From: a virus
Strand: one strand, 5' to 3'
IMG/VR virus record: IMGVR_UViG_3300025154_000153
Span: 1 to 47,120 of that record
DNA length: 47,120 nucleotides
The notes under the pieces were generated by a model that did not search any database, was not told the DNA's origin, and was given only the letters and a program-made list of their open reading frames with translations. Within the stretch, counting starts at the first letter, position 1, and every line of letters starts with the position of its first letter. The position numbers and the translations under genes were made by a program. This document shows, in pieces, positions 7,553 through 15,189 of this stretch.

Positions 7553-8130
7553 TGAAACGAAGACACGGAAATATGCACAAGTCACTGACAAATGAGCAAG
7601 CCGTTTCGCTGATTGCTCTGGAGAAGTTTCTCCGGGAGAACGCAGCGCCTGTGACGATCCTCGATTCGGCGCCCCAGCTCATACGACAGCGAGCAATCAA
7701 CGTGCGCTTTCGGAAGCTATATCAGAAAGACTATCTTGAATTGGACATCTCCCAGTTCACCTGCCCTTCTCCGGAGAAGCAATCAAAAGTGGAAGACAAA
7801 CAGTACCCTTGTGTGACGGTGACACAAGGCATGTCGGGTTACTTCGCTGTTCTACTGACCTGGAACAAGGAGTTCGGAGGCTTTGCTGAGCCCTTTGAGA
7901 CGGGCATTGGACGGTATGCCATACAGGCTGATGCAATCAAAGAGGCACAGGGCTGGGCTCACTCCAAAGGTATACCCTTCTACTCGCCGACGCTTAGTGC
8001 TTCTCCTGCCCGTCAAGATGTTGAGCAACAGTTGCGAGAAGTGCTCCCGGATCTCGTTGTTCACTGTATTGAGTGTGGTGGTGTCAACGAGCACCGCTTC
8101 GGCTGTCCGGTTTCCTGCTGCGACGGTTGA
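7552..8130 (+). CDS. Hypothetical protein with C-terminal Cys cluster, 192 aa
   Basis: No family is recognised. The start ATG at 7552 overlaps the nuclease stop (TGATG) with gggaga upstream. An in-frame ATG at 7540 is possible. The N-terminal region is helical, and the middle (YPCVTVTQGMSGYFAVLLTWN) looks like a sheet domain with an 'FETGIGRYAIQADAIKEAQGWA' like segment resembling small phage proteins that read out a value per residue. The end, HCIECGGVNEHRFGCPVSCC, has enough Cys/His for a zinc site. It is the last gene of the unit begun at 2040. Confidence 0.65.
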   Translation: MKRRHGNMHKSLTNEQAVSLIALEKFLRENAAPVTILDSAPQLIRQRAINVRFRKLYQKDYLELDISQFTCPSPEKQSKVEDKQYPCVTVTQGMSGYFAVLLTWNKEFGGFAEPFETGIGRYAIQADAIKEAQGWAHSKGIPFYSPTLSASPARQDVEQQLREVLPDLVVHCIECGGVNEHRFGCPVSCCDG

Positions 8131-8193
8131 GTCGGGTATCCGAACGAAGCGAAAAATTTTTCTTCTCCGTTCAAGCGCCCTTCTCGATTCTAC

Positions 8194-8222
8194 TTGCCTT
8201 AAGTCCCCCTTTGTGGTATGCT
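8194..8222 (+). promoter_or_regulatory. Sigma-70 type promoter for the 8.3-9.8 kb genes
   Basis: TTGCCT (8194-8199), 17-bp spacer, TATGCT (8217-8222). The A/T-rich box gcgaaaaatttttcttct lies about 30 bases further upstream. A leader of over 100 bases follows, with a strong hairpin (8289-8307). Confidence 0.65.
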
Positions 8223-8288
8223 GTGTTCATCATTTGAATTGCCCACTCCCGTCTGGCGACGGTAGCTCCCCACAAGGGCGGTTCCGAA

Positions 8289-8307
8289 GGGGTGTCCGTA
8301 ACACCCC
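8289..8307 (+). promoter_or_regulatory. Leader hairpin between promoter and first gene
   Basis: GGGGTGT (8289-8295) pairs with ACACCCC (8301-8307) around a five-base loop and is followed by ccacttttctttc. This may be an attenuator or an mRNA-stabilising hairpin. The downstream T-run is interrupted, so efficient termination is uncertain. Confidence 0.45.
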
Positions 8308-8344
8308 CACTTTTCTTTCGATGACCTGTATCTCCGGAGGACCG

Positions 8345-8629
8345 ATGATTCAGATACCGAGTCTATACGATGTTCAAGGCATTGACAGCCTTCGTATTTT
8401 GATCGAAGCGGTTGAGGAAAGTCCCCTTGACTGTCCTCCGGAGGAGCGGTTCGGCCTGTTGTTTGCCTTGCAGGAATACTGGGAAGGAGCTACACTTCCC
8501 TGTGTTATCTATGGTGTGGGAGGCGTTCACAGGTACTTCCTGTGGAAAGGTGAAGTCTGGTATAGTGCCTCTCACGGACAAAGACAAGTGTTTCGTGCAC
8601 GAGATGTCGGTTTTTCCGTCTTTGATTAA
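8345..8629 (+). CDS. Hypothetical protein, 94 aa
   Basis: The ATG follows ctccggaggaccg and the second iterated word immediately inside the gene (cagataccg, reading QIP). Residues 18-40 hold another element (CPPEERFG). The C-terminal half looks strand-rich (PCVIYGVGGVHRYFLWKGEVWYSAS). No family is recognised. It is the first gene after the promoter at 8194 and lies ten bases before the kinase gene. Confidence 0.6.
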   Translation: MIQIPSLYDVQGIDSLRILIEAVEESPLDCPPEERFGLLFALQEYWEGATLPCVIYGVGGVHRYFLWKGEVWYSASHGQRQVFRARDVGFSVFD

Positions 8630-8638
8630 AGGAGCAAC

Positions 8639-9104
8639 ATGAACGTCGTAGTTATGGTGGGTTTGCCCGGGAGCGGAAAGAGTACCTACACACAGGACAA
8701 CATGATCCCGGGAGATGTCCTCGTCTCCCCCGGACCTATTGCGAGGCGTAAAGGAAGCTACTCCGGAGAACCTTAACCACGCCTGGCGCCTGGCGTGGGA
8801 AATCTTTGGCCGGTTACTCACACACCCGGTATCAGGTACGTTGTACTTCGACGCCTGTCAACTTAACCGGAACTATCGAACAGCGATTCTCGGCCTTTGT
8901 AGAGGACTACAGATACCGTGCTACGCGGTATTCATGGATACGCCGCTTGAGCTGTGCAAGTTACGCAATGCAATGCGCGACGGTGCAGCTCGCGTGCCGG
9001 ACCAAAAGATAGACTATCTCGCTGGGCTGTTGACACCTCCTACTGTGGAGGAGGGTTTCACCAGTGTCTTCACCCACACCCTAAGTGCTCTGGAGAAGCA
9101 ATGA
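8639..9104 (+). CDS. P-loop nucleotide/polynucleotide kinase, split by a +1 frameshift
   Basis: The ATG at 8639, after aaaggagcaac, begins VVVMVGLPGSGKSTYT, a Walker A of the AAA_33/T4 polynucleotide kinase type. As written, this frame stops at 8774-8776 after 45 codons. Dropping one C from the five-C run at 8727-8731 joins it to a frame that stays open to 9104 and carries the rest of such a kinase (SPDLLRG, then GLQIPCYAVFMDTPLELCKLRNAMRD). The corrected product is about 154 residues. The break may be a sequencing error, a real inactivating mutation or a +1 ribosomal slip. Such kinases phosphorylate nucleic-acid 5' ends or nucleotides. The end overlaps the next ATG. Confidence 0.75.
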
Positions 9105-9526
9105 ATCTCGAAAACTTCAACTACTACAACGACCGCCGTGTTCAGGTTACTCCCGGGCGGCGAGTGCTAGAGTCTGTGGACGAAACGCACATGACAGGCA
9201 TACTTGTCTGCGGAGAAGAGACGGTATCTGTCAAGGTGGCATACGTTGTATGTGACTTGTGTATCGGACGTGGAAAGATCGTCAACCCCTCCATCGATGC
9301 TGGCGGGCTGTCTGCGCAGGACTTCGAAGATGACCCGAGCTTCAAGTCTGATTACTTCTCTGGAGTATACGACATCACCTGCCCTACGTGTTCTGGTAAG
9401 CGTGTCGTATATGGAGTCGTGTGGTCCTCAGTACCTAAAAAATTTGCGAAGAAACTTCGCGCACAGGAGAAAGAAGACGAGTACTTTGAGCAACAAGTAC
9501 GCGCCGAGCGTGCCGCCGGGGCGTAA
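9101..9526 (+). CDS. DnaJ-like zinc-binding hypothetical protein, 141 aa
   Basis: Two CxxC pairs, CDLCIGRGKIV (about residues 51-61) and CPTCSGKRVV (about 93-102), have the CxxCxGxG look of a DnaJ-type zinc module. The C-terminus is highly charged and helical (KKFAKKLRAQEKEDEYFEQQ). No J-domain is present. The start overlaps the kinase end as ATGA and follows ctctggagaagca. A role as an adaptor or RNA/protein-binding factor is inference. Confidence 0.65.
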   Translation: MNLENFNYYNDRRVQVTPGRRVLESVDETHMTGILVCGEETVSVKVAYVVCDLCIGRGKIVNPSIDAGGLSAQDFEDDPSFKSDYFSGVYDITCPTCSGKRVVYGVVWSSVPKKFAKKLRAQEKEDEYFEQQVRAERAAGA

Positions 9527-9545
9527 CCAACTGAAAGGAATTCAG

Positions 9546-9776
9546 ATGACAGCAGATCAAAAAGCACTTCGGATTGCCATCGGGCGTTTACGAACTTCAT
9601 ACGCTACATTGGACGATATTGTAGCCTTGTTAGAACCTGGCGATTCAGCAGACGCTGGGGTGGTGGCACTTGAGGAGATTGACAGCGTGATAGAAATCAT
9701 CGCTGTGCGCCTCACTAAGGCTCCGCCTCTGCCTCCAGCCTCGTGCCCTGCCCCGCGCGTCGCTCCCCGCAGTTAG
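9546..9776 (+). CDS. Small helical hypothetical protein, 76 aa
   Basis: The ATG lies after gaaaggaattcag. The product is mostly helical (ALRIAIGRLRTSYATLDDIVALLE, EEIDSVIEIIAVRL) with a Pro-rich end. No family is recognised. It ends just before a CTCCAGAG element and the promoter at 9869. Confidence 0.5.
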   Translation: MTADQKALRIAIGRLRTSYATLDDIVALLEPGDSADAGVVALEEIDSVIEIIAVRLTKAPPLPPASCPAPRVAPRS

Positions 9777-9868
9777 TTCTCCAGAGAAGTCTCGCTGAAT
9801 CAAGAAGTTCTTCCTGATAAACGAGAAAATTATTTTTTCGATTTGAACCCCTCGACAAGATTTTTTAT

Positions 9869-9897
9869 TTGACATAACTGATAGAAAATGGTATAAT
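9869..9897 (+). promoter_or_regulatory. Consensus sigma-70 promoter
   Basis: TTGACA (9869-9874), 17-bp spacer, TATAAT (9892-9897). Both boxes match the textbook consensus exactly, making this the strongest-looking promoter of the window. It shares the 14-mer ATTTTTTATTTGAC with the promoter at 43854. It drives the 10.0-13.7 kb genes. Confidence 0.85.
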
Positions 9898-10000
9898 GTA
9901 CTTGACAGTCGAGATCGGGTCGCGCTTGAATCGCGTCCGATACCGCGTTCTGGACGACCGAGGTGGTCCTCCAGAGAACCCTCGCCAGAAGGAGATAGAA

Positions 10001-10210
10001 ATGGTACAGACCTTCAGGTTTACGACGGCTAGTGGTGGTGTTTCAGAAATCGTACTGAAGCACGTTTGCTGGGTGTACTTTGGGAAGAGAAAGACTTGGG
10101 TCTGGTTGACAGGTGTTCGTGCTCCCTTCAAGTTCTCTGGTGGGGCCAGAGATACCTTTGAGGTCATTTGGACTCAATACGTCAACAGAATTGAAAGGGG
10201 TGTCAAGTGA
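10001..10210 (+). CDS. Small hypothetical protein, 69 aa
   Basis: The ATG at 10001 after agaaggagatagaa is preferred over an in-frame ATG at 9896 that overlaps the -10 box of the promoter. The protein is strand-rich with aromatic residues (VCWVYFGKRKTWVWLTGVRAPFKF), suggesting a small beta fold. Unknown function. It is coupled to the next gene by a GTGA overlap. Confidence 0.6.
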   Translation: MVQTFRFTTASGGVSEIVLKHVCWVYFGKRKTWVWLTGVRAPFKFSGGARDTFEVIWTQYVNRIERGVK

Positions 10211-10680
10211 ATCCAACACCCAAAGGTAAAGATGCGGAACTTCTCTGGAGCGCAATTGCCGCCTTTGATCCGGCTTGTGGTTCGATACGCTCAGTCGTGC
10301 ATGACGTTGCAGACGTGCTCGACGGTTGGTCCACGCGGAACACTCCTGTGGAGACACCCGAAATCGGTACTTCCAATTGGAAAGCTCAGTCGAATACACA
10401 GAAAGTGACTGACGTACTTGAGCGTATGTCGAGCGTCATGACCATTGGTGCTGTCTTAGCTTCGAAGCAGCCGAAGCGAAAGCAGTGGCTCGGGTCGCCA
10501 TATACCGAGTGTGAGCTTTGTGGTCGGGCGCCCGGGGCTGTGTTCTACGACGCTTACGTACCTGGCAACGCATGGGCTCGTATATGCCATGAGTGCTTTC
10601 GAGCGTATCAGTGCTCCACAGGAGAAGGCCGAGGACAGAAGTATCGGTTGGAAAACGGTATCTGGTACAAGGAATCGTAA
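10207..10680 (+). CDS. Zinc-finger-containing hypothetical protein, 157 aa
   Basis: It begins with GTG at 10207, overlapping the previous stop, with aaaggggtgtcaa upstream. The N-terminal 100 residues are helical and unrecognised. The C-terminal part has CELCGRAPG and, 25 residues on, CHECFRAYQC, a CxxC...CxxC zinc ribbon resembling small phage DNA-binding modules. It ends with the iterated 9-mer, translated NGIWY. Confidence 0.6.
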   Translation: MNPTPKGKDAELLWSAIAAFDPACGSIRSVVHDVADVLDGWSTRNTPVETPEIGTSNWKAQSNTQKVTDVLERMSSVMTIGAVLASKQPKRKQWLGSPYTECELCGRAPGAVFYDAYVPGNAWARICHECFRAYQCSTGEGRGQKYRLENGIWYKES

Positions 10681-10807
10681 CCCTTCGGTGCGGCGCCGTG
10701 AGGCGCGAGGCGGTAACCAGTCCGCCTGAGCCAGCTGGTTGGCTGGGGAGGCCCGGGTTAACAGTCGCCAGAATGCTTCTCCTCTGGAGGAGCGAAGGGA
10801 GATACCG

Positions 10808-11665
10808 ATGAACATGAACGACCGGTTTCTAGTACCACAAATGCATCCGACTCAGATCCTCTTGGCACTGCACGTGTGGGTAAGTGCCCAGAAGGCCCAT
10901 TGTGGGTTCCCCACTCGCACCGTGCACCTGAGCGACCTGGTCCAGGTGTGGGATCAGGCAAAGTGGAACCCTTCGGACCTTTCGAAGGGCTTCGGACTGG
11001 TCTGCGGAGCGTTCATCCCGTGTCGGATGATCGTGATTCCGGACGCCCCACATCCGTACATTCAGTTGGACCCAATTGCTTTCGATACCTACTACGGCGC
11101 TGGCGCAGCCTTCCATGCGATTGTTGCGTACCGCGACCGCCGGTTGGCTGGTGAGACGGCAGATAACGTGGCCGCCCGTGCCGCTTCTGCGGAGGACCCC
11201 GAGAACGCAATTCCGGCACCGATTGCACTGCCGATGGACCGGGAGATGGGCGTTCGGGCAAGTCGCCCGGGTGAGAAGGCCGCTCGCAAGACCGCCAGGG
11301 CGCACGTTGCCCTGGAACACCTGCCGCCTGATGGTGGTGCGACCGAGACCGCTCCGCAGATACCGCTCCCCTTGGAAGCGGTCGTATACAGCCTCCAGGG
11401 CACTTTGGCCTTGAAGGAACACAACACCCACCTGGCCGGTATGTCTCCAGAGGAGCGACAGGCCGATAACCGAAAGTGGTTTGCCGAGATGACTCGGACC
11501 CGCCCGGTTTCGCCGGCGACTGTTGACGAGTTCAACTCGGCCGCTTTGGGACGACTCCTTTCGAAGGAGGAGGCAAAAGAACAAGCCCTCGATACCCGAC
11601 TGCCCAAGATGATCCTGGACACCACCGATCTCGTTTTGGGCCAACTGACGTCATTGGAGGACTAA
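10808..11665 (+). CDS. Hypothetical protein, 285 aa
   Basis: No family is recognised. The ATG at 10808 follows ggaggagcgaagggagataccg, so both iterated words lie in its ribosome-binding region (CTCTGGAG and a GATACCG form). A second ATG two codons later is possible. The N-terminal 110 residues (FLVPQMHPTQILLALHVWVS and FGLVCGAFIPCRMIVI) look like a folded alpha/beta domain. The middle is Ala/Glu/Pro-rich and probably flexible. The C-terminal region is helical. Base composition is higher in G+C than in the flanking small genes. It may be a structural or DNA-associated protein, but this is a guess. Confidence 0.65.
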   Translation: MNMNDRFLVPQMHPTQILLALHVWVSAQKAHCGFPTRTVHLSDLVQVWDQAKWNPSDLSKGFGLVCGAFIPCRMIVIPDAPHPYIQLDPIAFDTYYGAGAAFHAIVAYRDRRLAGETADNVAARAASAEDPENAIPAPIALPMDREMGVRASRPGEKAARKTARAHVALEHLPPDGGATETAPQIPLPLEAVVYSLQGTLALKEHNTHLAGMSPEERQADNRKWFAEMTRTRPVSPATVDEFNSAALGRLLSKEEAKEQALDTRLPKMILDTTDLVLGQLTSLED

Positions 11666-12082
11666 ATGACTACCCTACAAGAGCTACAAATGAAGACAGC
11701 GCAAGCAAAGCACGAGTGGGTAGCTATCACTCGTAACGTTCACGTTGTGTGGGCACGACACATAGCTTTGGTGAAGTGGTCACAGGCAGACTGGGATGCG
11801 GCGGTATCTGTGGAGGAGTTTGCTTTCGCTGCTTGGAAAGAAGCGGTTGAAGCGAAGAAGGGTCTTCTGAAGTTGTGGGCTGCATTCGAGCTCTGGCAGG
11901 AGGCGTCTGAATTGGAGCAGGCAGCCTGGTCTGCGCTGGTGGAAGCGTCAGAGACCGCCACACAGGAGACGGCGGAGATATTCGCCAAAAGTGAAAAGCC
12001 CTATACGGCCTGGCAAGAGGCGGAAGAAGCGCTCGTGACTGAAGTCAAACGTCAAGAGGCTGCAATTACTCTGGAGGAGTAA
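11666..12082 (+). CDS. Trp/Ala/Glu-rich coiled-coil protein, 138 aa
   Basis: The whole product is predicted helical: regular Ala, Glu and Trp residues (AFAAWKEAVEAKKGLLKLWAAF; ELWQEASELEQAAWSALVEA) give an amphipathic pattern with an unusually high Trp count. The start follows ggaggactaa directly after the previous stop. It ends in TLEE, encoded by CTCTGGAG, which serves the next gene. Likely an oligomerising coiled coil; role unknown. Confidence 0.65.
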   Translation: MTTLQELQMKTAQAKHEWVAITRNVHVVWARHIALVKWSQADWDAAVSVEEFAFAAWKEAVEAKKGLLKLWAAFELWQEASELEQAAWSALVEASETATQETAEIFAKSEKPYTAWQEAEEALVTEVKRQEAAITLEE

Positions 12083-12085
12083 CAA

Positions 12086-12385
12086 ATGACCAGGTATGAG
12101 TGGACACTGGCCCTTCAAGGCGCCGAGTTGCTGGCTCGCGATGCTACTCGAGCAGCCAGTGCGGCAGCACAAGAGACACACGAAGCAAAACGGTGCGAAA
12201 AAATCGCAGTCGACAGGGCTTCGTTGACTTACCTGGAGAGCACCTGTGATCGGCGTGCAGATACCGCTGCCCTGGAGGCCCTGCGCTTCATGCGACATGA
12301 GATTGACTGGCATGCCTTGGACGCGGTCTTGGACGAATTGGAGGTATCCCTGCGGGGCCACGAGGCTTCGGGGACGGTTCGGTAG
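12086..12385 (+). CDS. Helical hypothetical protein, 99 aa
   Basis: The ATG follows actctggaggagtaacaa. The protein is Ala/Arg/Glu-rich and helical (LLARDATRAASAAAQETHEAKRCEK; ALEALRFMRHEIDWHALDAVLDELE) and resembles the previous product in composition, so the two may be related or form a complex. No family is recognised. Confidence 0.6.
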   Translation: MTRYEWTLALQGAELLARDATRAASAAAQETHEAKRCEKIAVDRASLTYLESTCDRRADTAALEALRFMRHEIDWHALDAVLDELEVSLRGHEASGTVR

Positions 12386-12453
12386 CGCTCCTCTGGAGCG
12401 GTCGAGATGGGCTCGATCGTCCCTGAGGGCATTGATGATGGAGGTAGAGAGAA

Positions 12454-12918
12454 ATGGGTCGTTATGTGAAGTGTATGTTGGTTCTCTTGGGTCTGATGCT
12501 TCTGCCTACACTGATCGGCTGGGGTGGCCCGGTCCCCGTGCCCGATTCGAATCCGGACCCTGGAGGTGGTCAACTCCCGCCGGGCTGCGATCCCAGGGGC
12601 GATCTGGAGCCGGCTGTCGACGGGCGGGAGAAAGAGCCTTGTGTCATGATGAGCGGAGGCGTTCTTTGCGTCGTTCGAGCCGACGGGAGTATGTCCTGTG
12701 GCGAGCGGATGACCCCGATTCCGAATTGCATTGAGGCTGCTTCGGAGGAGTCCTGCTGGGTGTACACTGAAGGGACCGGTATCTGCTTCTGGGACGGGGT
12801 GGTGATGGGCTGCTTCCTACCGGCACCAGACGGTATCTGGTGGCAGAGCGGCGGCGAACGCGCAGCGGGCTGGTGGCAGAGCGGCGGTTCCGTCGGAGAT
12901 ACGGAAGACCTCAGGTGA
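12454..12918 (+). CDS. Secreted Cys-rich hypothetical protein, 154 aa
   Basis: The N-terminus is a classic signal peptide: basic MGRYVK, a hydrophobic core (MLVLLGLMLLPTLIG), then a Pro/Gly-rich mature start. There is no lipobox Cys. The mature part has about nine Cys, suggesting disulphide bonds outside the cytoplasm. Two WWQSGG repeats lie near the C-terminus, written by an 18-bp direct repeat (12840s and 12870s). The start follows ggaggtagagagaa. The 9-mer occurs twice inside it, as TGICFW and DGIWWQ. Being the only clear exported protein, it could act in lysis, superinfection exclusion or envelope modification, none of which is shown. Confidence 0.65.
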   Translation: MGRYVKCMLVLLGLMLLPTLIGWGGPVPVPDSNPDPGGGQLPPGCDPRGDLEPAVDGREKEPCVMMSGGVLCVVRADGSMSCGERMTPIPNCIEAASEESCWVYTEGTGICFWDGVVMGCFLPAPDGIWWQSGGERAAGWWQSGGSVGDTEDLR

Positions 12919-13042
12919 CGGGCGGCTTCGGCCGCAATGCTGCTATACCCGTGCCTCAGTCGGGGACTGCATATCGCAGGAAGCAGGTGCCGGCGCCAGA
13001 TACCGTATTCGGAGGCCTCGACGGGGCTCCTCTGGAGGAGTG

Positions 13043-13369
13043 ATGACTTCGACTTCGATGTGCTCGAGGGCACAATCTCTCGTAAAAGCGACAATTTATC
13101 ACACCATTTCGTTTGAGCTCCAGCCGGAATTGCCGGAGGATGATTACCCCGGTGCCGCCTGGCACTGGTATTTCCGGGGGTTCGAGGCAGCGCTTCGGCA
13201 CGCCGGCGATTGTGCCGAGGTGATCCGGGCTATCCAGTCCGACCCCGCCGTGATGGCCGCCGCGAAACGCACGCGACGGCTGCTCAAGGATAACGACCCG
13301 AACTTCCCCTTGCTTTTGGTGGGTTTCGGTCCCGGCTGGCGGGACACGGGGAAAGTGGAGGTATGGTAG
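13043..13369 (+). CDS. Hypothetical protein, 108 aa
   Basis: The ATG follows ctcctctggaggagtg, an extended palindrome that includes the Shine-Dalgarno. The sequence appears to be a compact alpha/beta domain (WHWYFRGFEAALRHAGDCAEVIRAIQ; PLLLVGFGPGW). No family is recognised. The stop lies 26 bases before the next ATG, with a relaxed copy of the element (gctcagaggagc) between. Confidence 0.55.
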   Translation: MTSTSMCSRAQSLVKATIYHTISFELQPELPEDDYPGAAWHWYFRGFEAALRHAGDCAEVIRAIQSDPAVMAAAKRTRRLLKDNDPNFPLLLVGFGPGWRDTGKVEVW

Positions 13370-13395
13370 TGCTCAGAGGAGCGAAAGGAGACCCG

Positions 13396-13680
13396 ATGAC
13401 CCCGACCGTGACCCCGACCATGACCCTTAAAGAGTACGTGTTTGAGTATGTTCGTAACTACCCCCTTCGCCTTCGGTGGACGGCGGAGGAGCTCTTCGCT
13501 CACCTAGGTGAGCACCTGCCGGATATAAGTGATTCGTGGGATACCGTGTTGACTGGGCATCCTGCGGAGGAGCTCCTGAAGGAGGTTCTTCGGGAGGCTG
13601 TGAATTTGGCGCTATTCGAGCTGTCAGATGCCGCCCCTGCCGACGATTATCTCCTGATCCTGGACTTGTCCGATCTCTGA
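13396..13680 (+). CDS. Acidic hypothetical protein, 94 aa
   Basis: The ATG at 13396 follows gcgaaaggagacccg. After a Thr/Pro start (MTPTVTPTMT) the chain is helical and acidic (AEELFAHLGEH; ELLKEVLREAVNLALFEL), ending in LLILDLSDL. No family is recognised. It is the last gene before the non-coding tract 13681-15189. Confidence 0.55.
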   Translation: MTPTVTPTMTLKEYVFEYVRNYPLRLRWTAEELFAHLGEHLPDISDSWDTVLTGHPAEELLKEVLREAVNLALFELSDAAPADDYLLILDLSDL

Positions 13681-14482
13681 TTTCCCGCCTTCCGCCGCCG
13701 CCGCCGTCCGGGTTCTCCGGAGCGCCCCTTCTCCCCTCGTCCGCTCCCTGTTTCCTCTTCGAAGAGATTTTCTTTTCGACTCGGTTGCTTTGTCGGCGGC
13801 GCTTCTCTGCGGCCGGCGGCTGGAGAACCGCTCCGAGGGATACTTGGAAGAGATAATCTGTTCCTCCGTCTGAAAGAGATTTTCTTTTCCGTGCCTGTGT
13901 CTGTCAGATACCGCTTCTGGCCGCCTTCGAGCGCGCGCCTGGTCCGTTTCCTTAATGATTGCGGGTACTTACGCCGATTGGCCCTTTTCAGCGTCCAAAA
14001 TGCTCCTGAGCCCATGGATGGACGGTTTGGGTCAAATGCGGGCAAGATAGCTAAAAACGCCTTTGTAAGTGCCTGTTTTTAAAGGGCTTTTTTGACGGCT
14101 TTCGGTAGTCTGCGTGTGCCCGGGAATCAGGGAAACAGGGAATCCGGCATGAATGCGCCGACAGATACCGCCTCTGGCCGACGCCCCCGGGAGGTAGCCG
14201 ACAGATGTGAGCGGGAGCGAGAAGATTTTTTAATGGGCTGACTGAGGTGGACGGGGTTCCGCGTCCGGGGTTTTCCTTGGTATGAAGCCAAAAAGGCATA
14301 AATCCGGGGGTAAGCCGGACGCGGGTTTACGTCTCTGTAAGTACATGAAAAGACAGGGGAAATGGACGTTTTAGGGGGTCACGCTGGACGCCAGGCCAAA
14401 TCGCCAGATACCGTGCGTTTTCAAGGGTTTATCTCTGCTATAGCCCAAAAGAGGCCGGTACGAAGCCAAAACTTTCATAATC

Positions 14483-14503
14483 ATATGCCGATATGGGAAT
14501 ATG
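14483..14503 (+). repeat. Long inverted repeat, left copy (ATATGCC-N3-ATGGGAATATG)
   Basis: This 21-base stretch matches the reverse complement of 17991-18011 at every position except parts of the three central bases. It lies in A/T-rich DNA. The two copies bracket the ParB-like gene. Confidence 0.75.
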
Positions 14504-14749
14504 CCACAACCGGCATATACAACATATATATATATATGTTAGAGAAGAGTAGTATATATAAGGGCTACATCAGAGCTAAGTATATGAAAAGACAGAGAAA
14601 ACCGTTTCGGGGTCGCCCGTCCGATAAGAAACGGTATTTGACAGAAAAGCCAGCGATTCCGGGCACTTACGGAGACGCCGTTCGTCGTCTGGCCTGCCGC
14701 CTGGATACCCATTTCCTCAATGATTCCAGTACCTTAGCGGGACGGGATA

Positions 14750-14836
14750 GCCTAGGAAGAATAAAAAAATCTCCTTGCCCTAGGCGGGTTCAGGAAGGAT
14801 AAAAAATCTCTTCCTGACTCAGGATAAAAAAATCTC
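14750..14836. repeat. Triplicated AAAAAATCTC motif with nested inverted repeats
   Basis: The motif gRataaaaaaatctc occurs near 14759, 14798 and 14822. The first copy lies inside GCCTAGG/CCTAGGC (14750-14756 and 14779-14785). The second lies inside TCAGGAAG/CTTCCTGA (14790-14797 and 14810-14817). The A-run sits in the loop, so these are not ordinary terminators on the + strand. Confidence 0.75.
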
Positions 14837-14890
14837 TGTGGGGATGCGGGTCCTGGTCACCCCGTCCGGTGCTCCTGCGGAGGAGCGGAT

Positions 14891-15000
14891 GCCGGGTGCC
14901 GGGTGCCGGGTGCCGGGTGCCGGGTGCCGGGTGCCGGGTGCCGGGTGCCGGGTGCCGGGTGCCGGGTGCCGGGTGCCGGGTGCCGGGTGCCGGGTGCCGG
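14891..15000 (+). repeat. Heptanucleotide array GCCGGGT, about 16 copies
   Basis: About 110 bases of uninterrupted 7-bp units, G/C-rich, sitting directly after a relaxed hairpin element (gctcctgcggaggagc). Because seven is not a multiple of three, copy changes would shift any frame, which supports the tract being non-coding. Confidence 0.95.
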
Positions 15001-15189
15001 AGGCGCGACAGAAACGTCGCACTGCGACATCTTTTCCGCCCCATTTTTGTCGCACTTCGCCGGTTCTCCAGAGAAGCCAATTCCGAATCCCTTTTGGAAT
15101 CAGGCACTTACGAAAAAGACGGTATCTGGCATGCACTTTGCAATATCAAGGCGCAAGGGGACAAACGCCAGAAACGAAGGGAGCGAAAA

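Larger units (their letters stand above)
13681..15189. other. Repeat-rich non-coding tract, candidate origin region
   Basis: I see no convincing gene in these 1.5 kb. The tract holds two copies of gaRagattttcttttc (about 13760 and 13876), three copies of CAGATACCG, several CAATGATT-GCACTTA type repeats, an A/T-rich block (14480-14585, with catatatatatatatg), three AAAAAATCTC repeats inside short inverted repeats, and an array of about 16 GCCGGGT units. Such a mixture of A/T-rich unwinding DNA and iterated motifs is typical of replication origins, but no origin protein sites can be named. Confidence 0.5.

Noticed and set aside
9896-10000. An upstream start (ATG 9896) for the 69-aa gene
   Set aside because: It overlaps the -10 box, so an mRNA starting downstream could not include it. 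ATG 10001 has a clear aaggag.
10681-10807. A tRNA-like set of hairpins
   Set aside because: No acceptor stem, T-loop or anticodon arrangement could be fitted. Only short stems such as agcca/tggct are present.
13750-13900. Promoters at the two gattttcttttc boxes
   Set aside because: No -10 box is found at the right distance, so only the upstream-like box is repeated.
14362-14802. An open frame of 146 codons in the origin-like tract
   Set aside because: It crosses the inverted repeat, the A/T-rich block and two AAAAAATCTC repeats, its composition is erratic and it matches nothing. A GGGG stretch lies before the ATG, but the DNA repeats explain the sequence better.
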